A stretch of 45,378 nucleotides of DNA from the NCBI GenBank assembly GCA_938040095.1, contig CALHXF010000088.1:1-45378 (forward strand), written 5' to 3'. The notes under the pieces are model-generated. The model saw nothing but the letters and a program-made list of their open reading frames with translations, made no database searches and was not told the origin of the DNA. Position 1 is the first letter of the stretch. Every line of letters starts with the position of its first letter. Position numbers and translations under genes: made by a program. This stretch comes from an uncultured Caulobacterales bacterium. Its GTDB lineage: Bacteria; Pseudomonadota; Alphaproteobacteria; Caulobacterales; Maricaulaceae. Shown piece by piece: positions 24,219-32,810 of this stretch.

Positions 24219-25355
24219 ATGAAAATCTTGCTCGTCACAGATGCTTGGCACCCGCAGGTTAACGGCGTCGTCCGCACATTGGACAAAACAGTCTCAAGGC
24301 TGCGCAAGCGTGGGCATGAGGTCGAGGTCATTGCCCCGTCAGACGATTATTTCACACTGCCTTTGCCCACATACCCCGACATACGCTTAGCTCCCTTTGC
24401 TTATCGTGACGTCAAACGTCGTATGCTGGCTTTCGCGCCCGAAGCTATACATATCGCGACAGAAGGCCCGCTCGGGCAAATGGCCAAGGCTCTCTGCGTG
24501 AAATGGGCCATGCCTTTCACGACCAGCTACCACACAAAATTCCCTGAATATGTGAAAGCGCGTTTCCCCTTCATTCCTATAAGTTGGGCGTATAGATATG
24601 TGCGCGGCTTTCATAATGCCGGCGGACGGACAATGGTCACGACGCCTTCAATGGTTGAATTTCTAAGCGAGCGCAGGTTTACCAATCTCTCTCCTTGGGC
24701 CCGAGGCGTCGACACGGTGCTGTTCAACCCAGATAAGAAAACTGCCCCTGATGACCTCTATGCTGGGCTAGAGCGCCCCATCTGGATTAATGTTGGTCGT
24801 GTGGCCGTAGAGAAAAACATCAAGACCTTCCTGGACCTTGAATTACCTGGCACAAAGGTGATCGTTGGCGACGGCCCTCAATTCGAAGAATTGAAACGCG
24901 CCTACCCAGATGTAACTTTCACAGGTCCTAAATTTGAGACTGACCTCGCGCGGCACTTTGCTGATGCAGATGTTTTCGTCTTTCCGTCTAAAACTGATAC
25001 ATTTGGCTTGGTGATCATCGAGGCGATGGCCTCAGGTTTACCTGTTGCCGCCTATCCTGTCTCTGGCCCTATAGACATCATCCCAGGGTCAAAGAGTGGG
25101 ATTATTGATGAAGACCTACGCACAGCCTGCCTGTCTGCGCTCGAACTCGATCCTCAAGACGCCATTACGCACGCTAAGTCATATAGTTGGGAGGCTGTGA
25201 GCGACGTCTTTTTCACGCTTTTAACGCCGCAATATGAGCCCCGCCGCAGATGGCGGCGCATAAGACGTATGAGGCGAATAGCTTCCAGCCCGTATCATTT
25301 CTATAAAAAGAGAATCCGAAGCCTCAATCAAAAGATTCGCGGGCCACGCGCTTAA
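24219..25355 (+). CDS. GT4-family glycosyltransferase
   Basis: Encodes 378 residues with a GT-B fold. The N-terminal half starts KILLVTDAWHPQVNGVVRTL, the usual acceptor-side motif. The C-terminal half has VGRVAVEKNI, VGDGP and FPSKTDTFGLVIIEAMASGLP, where the nucleotide-sugar binding glutamate occurs. The sequence resembles the MgtA/mannosyltransferase and SQD2-like branch that glycosylates lipids or phosphatidylinositols. The last 45 residues are very basic (RRRWRRIRRMRR), probably for membrane contact. It is divergent from nrdA. The acceptor could be diacylglycerol, a phospholipid or a surface polysaccharide and is not determined here. Confidence 0.88.
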   Translation: MKILLVTDAWHPQVNGVVRTLDKTVSRLRKRGHEVEVIAPSDDYFTLPLPTYPDIRLAPFAYRDVKRRMLAFAPEAIHIATEGPLGQMAKALCVKWAMPFTTSYHTKFPEYVKARFPFIPISWAYRYVRGFHNAGGRTMVTTPSMVEFLSERRFTNLSPWARGVDTVLFNPDKKTAPDDLYAGLERPIWINVGRVAVEKNIKTFLDLELPGTKVIVGDGPQFEELKRAYPDVTFTGPKFETDLARHFADADVFVFPSKTDTFGLVIIEAMASGLPVAAYPVSGPIDIIPGSKSGIIDEDLRTACLSALELDPQDAITHAKSYSWEAVSDVFFTLLTPQYEPRRRWRRIRRMRRIASSPYHFYKKRIRSLNQKIRGPRA

Positions 25356-25371
25356 TTCGACACAACGGTTT

Positions 25372-25399
25372 TGACTGAATTTGCCTGAGTCAGATTTTT
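25372..25399 (+). terminator. Weak terminator candidate after the glycosyltransferase
   Basis: A 5-bp stem (TGACT 25372-25376, AGTCA 25388-25392) is followed by GATTTTT. It lies between convergent genes and only the short stem supports it. Confidence 0.35.
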
Positions 25400-25405
25400 G
25401 GAATC

Positions 25406-26374
25406 TTAAATTTTTTGGGCTTCAAAAAATGCGTCTATCTGCTCAAACGCTTCATCCCGAAGCGCATCTCGCTCTAAGAACAACTCATGCAAAGCCCCTG
25501 GAATAACGGAATATTGACAGCCAGCAGACCGCGCAAAGCGTTCAACACTTGCTGGATCAACGATAGGGTCAGCCCCCGCCCCCAACATCAACGCTGGAAT
25601 CTTCAGGTTCGGCGCGTTTCGATTCACATAGGCCATTGAAGCGACAGCAGCGCGAATCCAGCCATATGTCGGTTGACCCACCCGCAGCCTTGGAGTCGTC
25701 TGGAAAAACGCAGCCCAACTCCGGTATCGATCTTTATCTGATGTCAGCTTATTTCCTTGAAAAGGGATTGGCAGGCCAGAGCGTTGCCTTTGAAACGGCA
25801 GATTACGTTTATCAAAGCCAACATGGGATAACGCAACAATCGCGACCCGCATCAAAGACGTTTCGAGATCAAACAATCCGAGCATTGGGGCGCTACATAC
25901 AACGGTATCAACCTTTAATACGCCTGACAAAACGGCCTGAAGAACAATGGTTCCGCCCATAGAATGCCCCATCGCAACATGCGGGCGCGGCAAAAGCGGC
26001 GCAAATTGTTCTGCGATATAGGCCATGTCATCGGCATAATCTTGGAAGTCCCCGATATAAGACTTTAAACGGTCCTCAATGAGACGATCAGAGAGGCCCT
26101 GCCCTCTGGGGTCAATCATGAGGACATTAAACCCACGCTGGATTAAGTCCGCTGTGGTTTCGAAATATTTTTCGATAAATTCGGTGCGGCCTGGCGAGAA
26201 AATAATAGACCCGCGCGGGTTATCTGTCGCCGCACTGGCGAACATAACGCGAAGGCGAACACCCTCGCGTTCTACGAAATATGTCTTGAGCCGAGGCTCC
26301 AAGATCGCAGGGACTGCCCGACCGCCCGGTAGAACAATCTCAGCCTCTTCAAAATTTGGAAGAATAGTGGACAT
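25406..26374 (-). CDS. Alpha/beta hydrolase (lysophospholipase/PldB-like)
   Basis: Encodes 322 residues with the serine-aminopeptidase/monoacylglycerol-lipase-like layout. The nucleophile elbow is GHSMGG (around residue 141). The oxyanion strand is IIFSPGRTEFIEKY, followed by LMIDPRGQGLSDR. The C-terminal histidine is in GALHELFLE and an acid residue in GAGADPIVD. Hydrolysis of lysophospholipids or monoacylglycerols is expected from the family. No Shine-Dalgarno sequence is visible: the bases before the ATG are the end of a terminator hairpin with five T. Translation may therefore depend on the RNA structure or on another transcript. Confidence 0.88.
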   Translation of the reverse strand: MSTILPNFEEAEIVLPGGRAVPAILEPRLKTYFVEREGVRLRVMFASAATDNPRGSIIFSPGRTEFIEKYFETTADLIQRGFNVLMIDPRGQGLSDRLIEDRLKSYIGDFQDYADDMAYIAEQFAPLLPRPHVAMGHSMGGTIVLQAVLSGVLKVDTVVCSAPMLGLFDLETSLMRVAIVALSHVGFDKRNLPFQRQRSGLPIPFQGNKLTSDKDRYRSWAAFFQTTPRLRVGQPTYGWIRAAVASMAYVNRNAPNLKIPALMLGAGADPIVDPASVERFARSAGCQYSVIPGALHELFLERDALRDEAFEQIDAFFEAQKI

Positions 26375-26375
26375 G

Positions 26376-26411
26376 AAAAAGGCGCGGTCAGACTCGCAGA
26401 GTTGCCGCGCC
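26376..26411 (-). terminator. Terminator of the SCP2 gene, ending at the hydrolase start
   Basis: A 7-bp GC-only stem (GGCGCGG 26381-26387, CCGCGCC 26405-26411) is followed on the minus strand by five T (26376-26380). The next base but one begins the hydrolase ATG (26372-26374). It is strong as an intrinsic terminator and also occupies the place where a ribosome binding site should be. Confidence 0.8.
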
Positions 26412-26421
26412 AGACTTCAGA

Positions 26422-26715
26422 TTACATGTTCGAGAACAGGCTTTGCAAGCCCATCGCCACGGACATATCGCCCGCAACTTTCAATTTCCCAGACATAAAG
26501 GCCATCATCGGATCAAGAGACCCTGATGCCAATGCAACAAAATCGGCTTTGTCGACACTGATTGTACAATCAGCTTCTTTATCCGCGACCTCTGCTGTGG
26601 TGCCGGACGCAAAAACCTGACCGCCGTCACCGAAATCAAATTTAACCGATTTGTCTAGACCGCCAGCCTTTGCGAGGGCTTCAGTCATCTTCGCTGCGAT
26701 TTCAGCATTTTCCAT
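26422..26715 (-). CDS. SCP2 sterol-carrier-type lipid-binding protein
   Basis: Encodes 97 residues from ATG 26713-26715, preceded by GGAG; a Met four codons earlier is less well placed. It is a single SCP2 domain: FDFGDGGQVFASG, then ADCTISVDKADFVALASGSLDP and MMAFMSGKLKVAGDMSVAMGLQSLF, the last being the usual SCP2 C-terminal helix. Such proteins bind lipids or acyl chains in the cytoplasm. It lies between the methyltransferase-like lipoprotein and the lipase-like hydrolase, which fits lipid handling. Confidence 0.9.
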   Translation of the reverse strand: MENAEIAAKMTEALAKAGGLDKSVKFDFGDGGQVFASGTTAEVADKEADCTISVDKADFVALASGSLDPMMAFMSGKLKVAGDMSVAMGLQSLFSNM

Positions 26716-26789
26716 GTTTATCTCCATAACGTCAGAGGTTGATTTTTCAGTAGAACTTATATGGGGTCGCGACGCCCCCATGACTAGTG

Positions 26790-27662
26790 CTATTTTGGTT
26801 TACGGAATTTCAAAGTTGCACGATCGGATTCGCCAATGTTTTTAAACGCCTCGGCATTAAAATCTGCAGCGTCATCACTATCTTCTTTCGGCGTGCGAGA
26901 ACTCGGCTGCAATGTCCATACACCATAGGGGTGATCGGCAGTATCCCGCGCATTTGCGTTCACTTCGCTAGATCCGACAAACTCAAACCCAGCTTTGATA
27001 GCCAAGTCTTTCATATAGCTTTCTTGGACATAGCCCGTGCGACCCTTGGGGTTTTGCACGGCGGTTTCAGGTAGACGATGTTCAACCAAGCCAAAGATGC
27101 CACCTGGCTTCACGGCGTCATAAAAACTGTTAAATGCATCTTGTGCATAATCGTTACCCATCCAGTTGTGAACGTTACGGAACGTCAACAAAACATCCAA
27201 TTGTTCCTGACCTTCGGCAAGGATAGGGCCCGTATCTTTCCAAAATGACGCATATTCTATTTCGCCATAGACATCCTGATCCGCGTAGGTCTCTTTGTAC
27301 TTAGCAACGCGCGCATCCAAGCCTTCACTCACACCTTCCGAATAAAGAACAGCAACATATTCACCATCATTGGCTGCCAGATACGGCGCCGTTACGTCGG
27401 TGTACCAACCTGGCCAAATCTCACCCACGCGTTTGCCAGGACCGACCTCAAAGAACTCTAACGTTTCTTTCGGGTTGCGAAACTGGTCACGCGGAGCATC
27501 TTTAGCCCGTCGTGGATTTGCCAGAACATCACTCAATGTAACTGTTTTAACTTCGGCTTCAGCTTGAATTTCAGCGTCCGGAGCTGGCGTTGTTTCGCCA
27601 CCAGAACAAGCGGTAAGGGCTGTTGTGGCCAAAATAGCCATAAGAGGGGTATAAAAGCGCAT
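26790..27662 (-). CDS. Lipoprotein with a methyltransferase-like (COG4798-type) fold
   Basis: Encodes 290 residues. A lipoprotein signal MRFYTPLMAILATTALTAC places the lipid on Cys19, followed by a flexible proline/alanine/glutamate linker to about residue 40. The rest matches predicted methyltransferases of the COG4798 type: FFEVGPGKRVGEIWPGWYTDV stands at motif I, then LDVLLTFRNVHNW, and VKPGGIFGLVEHRLP resembling the post-motif III loop. Methyl transfer with S-adenosylmethionine is not expected outside the cytoplasm, and the glycine loop is degenerate, so a different ligand or a structural role is possible. Export is inferred from the lipobox only. Confidence 0.82.
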   Translation of the reverse strand: MRFYTPLMAILATTALTACSGGETTPAPDAEIQAEAEVKTVTLSDVLANPRRAKDAPRDQFRNPKETLEFFEVGPGKRVGEIWPGWYTDVTAPYLAANDGEYVAVLYSEGVSEGLDARVAKYKETYADQDVYGEIEYASFWKDTGPILAEGQEQLDVLLTFRNVHNWMGNDYAQDAFNSFYDAVKPGGIFGLVEHRLPETAVQNPKGRTGYVQESYMKDLAIKAGFEFVGSSEVNANARDTADHPYGVWTLQPSSRTPKEDSDDAADFNAEAFKNIGESDRATLKFRKPK

Positions 27663-27965
27663 GGAACTCTCCCGTTTCTACGTATCAAATTGACGTGAAG
27701 GGATAGGGAGCGACACCAGAAAGTCGAGTCAATTCCGCGTGTATGAAACCGTATTGGACATAGGTACCAGCAAACCTGACGGAAAGTTAATTCATGCGAA
27801 GTCTGGCAAAATCAAAAAGGCCGCTTAGATCTACAGGATGCCGCTCAATTAGGACAGGATGCTTTCCCCCTTAGCTTCCAGTCGACCCTAAGAGCGCATC
27901 ATAACGCGCCGTCTGACCCATCCCTCCCAAGGTTGGGCGGCGCACATTTTCTTGTATGAGAGCCT
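27663..27965. other. Intergenic stretch upstream of the methyltransferase-like gene
   Basis: This 303-bp gap lies between the panE stop and the methyltransferase-like start, both on the minus strand. I see no gene. A possible hairpin closes with GCGCCG (27906-27911) and CGGCGC (27938-27943), with CCCA/TGGG inside, and may end the panE transcript although no T-run follows. One GANTC site (27726) is present. No tRNA or other RNA gene is recognisable. Confidence 0.5.
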
Positions 27966-28973
27966 TTATATTCCTGGTGACGCAATTCGCTCGAGAATTT
28001 CAGTGCCGTTCATCTTCGGGCTTTCAGCTTTATCAAACGCATCAATAACAGCGGCGAGAATGGCTGCATTTTTTGGCGCTTTAATACCCGCCTGTTTGGC
28101 TTGGCGGACGATTTCACCTTGCAAATATTCCACCTCGGGCGGACGTCCAGACTCCAGATCGTCGAGCATCGAAGACCGAGCTTTCGCATCAATTTTCACG
28201 ATTAACTGCATGACGATTCCATAAGCCCAATTTGGTAACCGCAATGTCTTCATCAGAGCGGAAGGCGTACGTCCATTAAATGTCCCAACACTAACGCCAA
28301 CGGAGGTCGCAACAGCCAGAGCCTCTTCAACACATAGTGCCAATGCGCGGCGATAATCACGCTGCATCAATCCCTCACGCAGGGTTCCACCAGATAAGGT
28401 GTTTAAGCCATTATTCAAATTTACGATCATCTTCGCCCATTGATTCCCGACGATCTCGTCAGACAAAGTGATCGCTTGTCCAGCGGCCGTAAAAGCGTCA
28501 ATCATCGGGCCCAGACGACTGTCTCGCGCAATAATAAGCGCACCCGCAGTTCCGCAATGGAATTCTCCCGGTGTCGACGGCGTGACGTTAAACGGCACAA
28601 TCGCAGGAATGACTTGATCCTGCGGCAGAGATTCACGCAATGTTTCTGGATTTCGGATTCCATTTTGGAAACTCACAACACAAGCCTCAGGCGCAAATTG
28701 ACGTATCTGTTCCGCTGCATGGGCAGTGTCTTGGCTTTTCACGCAGAGGCCAATAATACCTGCACCTGCCATACAGGCAGGGTCCGTTACGAAATTCACG
28801 TGAGGGAGATAAATTTCATCGTGTTCAAAATGCGTCAGGCGCAATCCATGTTCGGCGATTTGATTGCCGTAACGCTCTCGTCCGATAAGAACGACATTCG
28901 CGCCCCCCGCAGCCAATTGCCCACCTAGCCAGCATCCGATTGAACCAGCACCCAAAATTACGATCTTTGTCAT
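27966..28973 (-). CDS. panE: 2-dehydropantoate 2-reductase (ketopantoate reductase)
   Basis: Encodes 335 residues from ATG 28971-28973 with GGTGGA upstream. It reduces ketopantoate to pantoate with NADPH in pantothenate and coenzyme A synthesis. The Rossmann motif KIVILGAGSIGCWLGG is at the N-terminus, VKSQDT and VSFQNGIRNPE follow, and the catalytic lysine lies in QWAKMIVNLNNGLNTLSG. The C-terminal helical domain (PSALMKTLRLPNW, then VEYLQGEIVRQAKQAGIKAP) is typical. No other pan genes are near. Paralogues of this family sometimes act on other 2-keto acids, so the exact substrate is likely but not certain. Confidence 0.9.
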   Translation of the reverse strand: MTKIVILGAGSIGCWLGGQLAAGGANVVLIGRERYGNQIAEHGLRLTHFEHDEIYLPHVNFVTDPACMAGAGIIGLCVKSQDTAHAAEQIRQFAPEACVVSFQNGIRNPETLRESLPQDQVIPAIVPFNVTPSTPGEFHCGTAGALIIARDSRLGPMIDAFTAAGQAITLSDEIVGNQWAKMIVNLNNGLNTLSGGTLREGLMQRDYRRALALCVEEALAVATSVGVSVGTFNGRTPSALMKTLRLPNWAYGIVMQLIVKIDAKARSSMLDDLESGRPPEVEYLQGEIVRQAKQAGIKAPKNAAILAAVIDAFDKAESPKMNGTEILERIASPGI

Positions 28974-29009
28974 AAGTCCACCATCGCGCACGATGGCGCG
29001 ATGTCAAAC

Positions 29010-31868
29010 TTAATGCGCGTGATGGTCGGTCTTGGCTTCAAATTTTTCGGTAACTTTACCCGCCAGAGGCCACACTTGATCGCCGTCGACAGGTAGTTTT
29101 TTTATCGGAAATCCTGTGCAATGGGCCTGTGAACCCGCAACGTAGAAATCCGTCGGAAAGTCGACCTTGTCCGAAACGGCCGCCTTAGCCGTATCTGACA
29201 GCTCAAAACCCCAAAGTTCAAGATAATCGCTCAAGTTACGGTTCAGCGCATGTGAAAGGGCAATCAGGTTCCAGTCATTGTTAGAAAGCGACTGCGCATC
29301 AGTTCGCATAAACGCACCAAAACCAAGCCCGTCTTTTTTGTCCGCCCACGCCTCATCACTATTATCAGCAAGGTTAAATTCCCGATCAATAATATGTTGT
29401 CGGGCGAGCAAGTTATATCCATTTTCTAGCAAACCCAAATCTTGTGCAGCCATCATGATCTGTAAATTGATGGCCACGCCTTGGTTCCAGCCTGTTAAGT
29501 TCTGGTCGCGCATATATTGCGCTGGGTCCGTCGTCTTCCGACTCGCCTGAACCGTTTCAAATAATGCGTTATAAGGCAAGTTTTGACACCCAAGATCAGA
29601 CGTATTTCCTGTTTCTTTATAAAACTCAGACTTCGAGAAATAACTATAAGGGTTCGTTCCCGTGTGACCCGGTTGTCCCGTATAGCGGAAACGGCTGCGT
29701 TCTAAACCGTGACCCAACTCATGAATATCACCATGACCAATCGGGTTGAAGTTCCAATAGGCATCATATGGATTGCCAGAGCACCCATAGCCGCAGGTCG
29801 CTTGGTCCGCATTCATATGTTTGACCGTGTCCAAAGTATGTATTTCCAAACCATTCGTCGTCGCGAAGTCGTGAATTTCAGGGACGACATCGATGCCATC
29901 GCCTTTGAATCCAGCCAGCACATGCGGCAAATTATGGAGGTGGTGTTGCGTTGCTTCGGCAACCATCGCCGCGCTTGGCCAGACAGGATGATTTAACGTC
30001 TCACGCATTTTCTCTGATTTTGAGTGAACCTGAAATCCCGGTGTAATGAGCTCTGCCCAATCAAAGTCATCCGCATCAATGCGCGCTGCAAAATCTGCAT
30101 CATCTGCGGCACTGCGCCAAACAGCATGTTCACCGACATTCTCAAACGTAAAGCGCGTTTCCAAATCCTTATTGTTAAAGCGCACTTGAATTGGGCCGCC
30201 ATGCGGAGAAGTGAAAGACAAGCTTCCGCCAGCTTTGATCGGCATATCAACCGAGGATAAATGCTTCGGGCGTTTATAGCCATTATCTTCAAATTCATGT
30301 GTTGCGCCCGAGCGGAGGAGGTTGACGCGAATATGTGTCGTGACATCGGACTGATCCGTTCGTGTCACACGGACTGTCTGCCCTGGAATGGCATAAACCC
30401 CAGCCGCGGAGTAATATTGCCGCGCAGTCAGCGTAACGGTTTTTGTCACAGGCGTAACATGCGAGAAATCTGCACGTGAGAAATTCCCAAGGTCAGCTTG
30501 AAGGGGCGCAACTGATCGAGTCGTATGAACAACATGATCGGCAAACATAGATCGAAGAAATTCCCCTTTTGGTGTCGCCACCTTATCCATCGGGAAACGG
30601 GCTTCTGCCCTGAAACGATCAGCCAGTAGCACAAGCGCTTTGTCGCGACGCGACCCTTCAAGAGAGAACAAATCCGTTGTCGATCGGTCAAAGGCATCGA
30701 TACGGGCCTTCAAAGTTTCAACGGGTGTCAGAAAATCTGAAATATACCCGTGATCTGCAGGGCACGATCTGTCTGCACAAGCGACGAAGTCGAAAGCGAA
30801 GTCATCACCTTCAAAATGCTTGAGTATATTTTGTAAGGTCTGATCTTCAGCTGAAATTTTCCCAACCTGTTCCGTGCCGTTAAAATTCGAAATAGACTGA
30901 TTTTGCCAATAATTATCACGGACATACCGCGCGCCTAAAAGCGGCAAGAGCTCTGCACCTAAGGAGGTCAAACCTCCATCGTAATGCATATACATGACGG
31001 GTGTCCCTGCATCCATGGCGGCCTTCACGAGCTCTGGAACGCCAGGCTCATCACCCACTTGGCTGATGATTAAAAGATCAGGGCTGTCTGTCAAACATCC
31101 GCTTAGCGCGACATCATCGCAAGCGGTCGCGTCATTATATGTAACGCGCGTGCCATATTGGGCATCTAACCAACTGCGCACACTGACTTGGTCTGGAAAA
31201 TAATAGGACTGCGCCATTTGCGCGATCACAACTTTTAGGTCACCTGTTGCGAGATCGTCACGTTGGGTCAGCCAACCGATACCATTTTGCATAAATTCGG
31301 TCATACCTTCGGCTTCGCCGCCCCGCCAAATTGTCCGCATAGGGTTAGAGCCAAAAGCAAGATGACGCGCGCTTTTGGTTTGGCCCGCAATTGCGAGAGC
31401 GGCGTTCAAGACGGTACGGTCCGTTCGCGTTACGGCATTCGAGTGCAAAAGCGTCACGGAGTCAGCGGCGGGCTCCAAGAGCCCCGCATCGTGAGTCGGG
31501 TCCCAAGTGATTGACGTCAGAGTATTGTCTGTCGACGCATAGGTCTCATCCAAACTAAAGAACGCAGCCCGCACATCATCCGCATCTTCAATGGCGCAAG
31601 AAAGCTGGCCGAATATGTCTTTGAACAAGTCATCTTCGGTGAGATCGCCCACTCGACCTGATGCTAGCGCTTCATCAACGGCTGCATCTGTGGAGCGGCC
31701 TGCGCACCCTTTTTCGACGGCCTGTTCCGTTCCGACGTCAGGCGGAGGCGCGACTGCTACTGGTCCACCCAGACCCGATGCTTCGGGTCCACCACCTCCA
31801 CAAGCGGTGAGAGCCAAGAACGCCACTCCAAACATAAGACGGGACATTAGACGCGAATAGTGGTTCAT
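29010..31868 (-). CDS. Lipoprotein metalloprotease, ImpA/peptidase M60-like
   Basis: Encodes 952 residues from the Met of MNHYSRL (31866-31868); starts at 31847 and 31919 are also open. The signal ends LALTACGGGG, giving a lipoprotein, followed by a proline-rich linker. The N-terminal 500 residues match the helper/ligand part of ImpA-type proteins (for example LGARYVRDNYW and HFEGDDFAFDF). The zinc site HELGH (H716 to H720; DNA 29709-29723) is followed by further E and Y residues, and a QAHC near the end may add a ligand or disulphide. Relatives cleave O-glycosylated proteins, so use of host or algal glycoproteins is a fair inference. It lies 36 bp before the panE start but probably belongs to its own unit. 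Confidence 0.85.
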   Translation of the reverse strand: MNHYSRLMSRLMFGVAFLALTACGGGGPEASGLGGPVAVAPPPDVGTEQAVEKGCAGRSTDAAVDEALASGRVGDLTEDDLFKDIFGQLSCAIEDADDVRAAFFSLDETYASTDNTLTSITWDPTHDAGLLEPAADSVTLLHSNAVTRTDRTVLNAALAIAGQTKSARHLAFGSNPMRTIWRGGEAEGMTEFMQNGIGWLTQRDDLATGDLKVVIAQMAQSYYFPDQVSVRSWLDAQYGTRVTYNDATACDDVALSGCLTDSPDLLIISQVGDEPGVPELVKAAMDAGTPVMYMHYDGGLTSLGAELLPLLGARYVRDNYWQNQSISNFNGTEQVGKISAEDQTLQNILKHFEGDDFAFDFVACADRSCPADHGYISDFLTPVETLKARIDAFDRSTTDLFSLEGSRRDKALVLLADRFRAEARFPMDKVATPKGEFLRSMFADHVVHTTRSVAPLQADLGNFSRADFSHVTPVTKTVTLTARQYYSAAGVYAIPGQTVRVTRTDQSDVTTHIRVNLLRSGATHEFEDNGYKRPKHLSSVDMPIKAGGSLSFTSPHGGPIQVRFNNKDLETRFTFENVGEHAVWRSAADDADFAARIDADDFDWAELITPGFQVHSKSEKMRETLNHPVWPSAAMVAEATQHHLHNLPHVLAGFKGDGIDVVPEIHDFATTNGLEIHTLDTVKHMNADQATCGYGCSGNPYDAYWNFNPIGHGDIHELGHGLERSRFRYTGQPGHTGTNPYSYFSKSEFYKETGNTSDLGCQNLPYNALFETVQASRKTTDPAQYMRDQNLTGWNQGVAINLQIMMAAQDLGLLENGYNLLARQHIIDREFNLADNSDEAWADKKDGLGFGAFMRTDAQSLSNNDWNLIALSHALNRNLSDYLELWGFELSDTAKAAVSDKVDFPTDFYVAGSQAHCTGFPIKKLPVDGDQVWPLAGKVTEKFEAKTDHHAH

Positions 31869-31975
31869 CGACTTTGCAGCCTTCCCATGACCGCGTAGGT
31901 ACGCCAAGTATCCACGCATGAAGTTACTGCGGTCTAGAGCCCAAGACGATAAATACAGATTAATAGGTTAGGTTA

Positions 31976-32806
31976 ATGACTGACGTGACGGACGATTTAT
32001 CTGAACAAAATTTAGCCGGATGGTCAGACATTCGAGGCACCCTCGCGCAAGAAAATGGAGCCTATACGGTTGATGTGCCAGCCCACTGGAAACAGGGCCG
32101 TACAACCTATGGTGGGCTTACTGCGGCACTGATGCTTGCGACGGCGCATGAAGAGATTGACGCCTTGCCGCCGCTAAGGTCCGCATTGGTTAATTTTGTC
32201 GGGCCCGTGAAGGAAAATCCGACACTCACGGCGCAACTCGAACGACGTGGCAGGAACGTGACAAATGTAAGTGCCGTGGCCCGAAACGGCGACCAAGCTG
32301 TCGGTCGCGCAGATTTTCTTTTCGGAACTGCGCGGACATCGACATTGGATATAGATTTACCCGCGCCAGATGCCCTTGCACCCGAGGACTGCGAAGCGTT
32401 CACGCCCGAGGCTGCACGCAGTTTCGTCCCTGCATTTTTCCATAATTTTGACACACGCCTTATCGCCGGCGCGCGCCCCATGATAGGGGAAGAAGGATAT
32501 ATCCGCGCGTGGTCCAGACATTTCGATCCGAAGTCACGGACGGGCGTCGAAGCCCTGCTATGCCTTGCCGACGTTCTGCCACCCGCAGCCATGCCGCTTC
32601 TACGAAAATTTTCTCCCGTCAGCTCAATGAGCTGGATCGTCAATTTCCTAACAGACACTCCCACCACACGCGATGGATGGTGGCACGTTGAATCCAACCT
32701 GACCGCTGCGCGCGGTGGGTATTCCAGCCAAGTCATGCGCATCTGGAATACAGATGGCGAGTTAGTTGTCGAAGGTTTGCAATCTATCGCTATCTTTGAC
32801 GGGTAA
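31976..32806 (+). CDS. TesB-like acyl-CoA thioesterase (double hotdog)
   Basis: Encodes 276 residues, a full double-hotdog protein. The first hotdog has HWKQGRTTYGGLTAALMLATA, the second ends with ESNLTAARGGYSSQVMRIWN and GELVVEGLQSIAIFDG, matching medium-chain acyl-CoA thioesterase II-like proteins. The expected reaction is hydrolysis of acyl-CoA to the fatty acid. It lies between two large lipoprotein genes on the opposite strand and converges with the second at a gap of only four bases (stop 32806, neighbour's stop 32811). The preferred chain length is not readable. Confidence 0.85.
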   Translation: MTDVTDDLSEQNLAGWSDIRGTLAQENGAYTVDVPAHWKQGRTTYGGLTAALMLATAHEEIDALPPLRSALVNFVGPVKENPTLTAQLERRGRNVTNVSAVARNGDQAVGRADFLFGTARTSTLDIDLPAPDALAPEDCEAFTPEAARSFVPAFFHNFDTRLIAGARPMIGEEGYIRAWSRHFDPKSRTGVEALLCLADVLPPAAMPLLRKFSPVSSMSWIVNFLTDTPTTRDGWWHVESNLTAARGGYSSQVMRIWNTDGELVVEGLQSIAIFDG

Positions 32807-32810
32807 AACC

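Noticed and set aside
32107-32742. Open frame of about 210 codons on the minus strand
   Set aside because: It lies wholly antisense to the thioesterase gene, has no ribosome binding site and its translation is rich in Arg and Ser as expected for a shadow frame.
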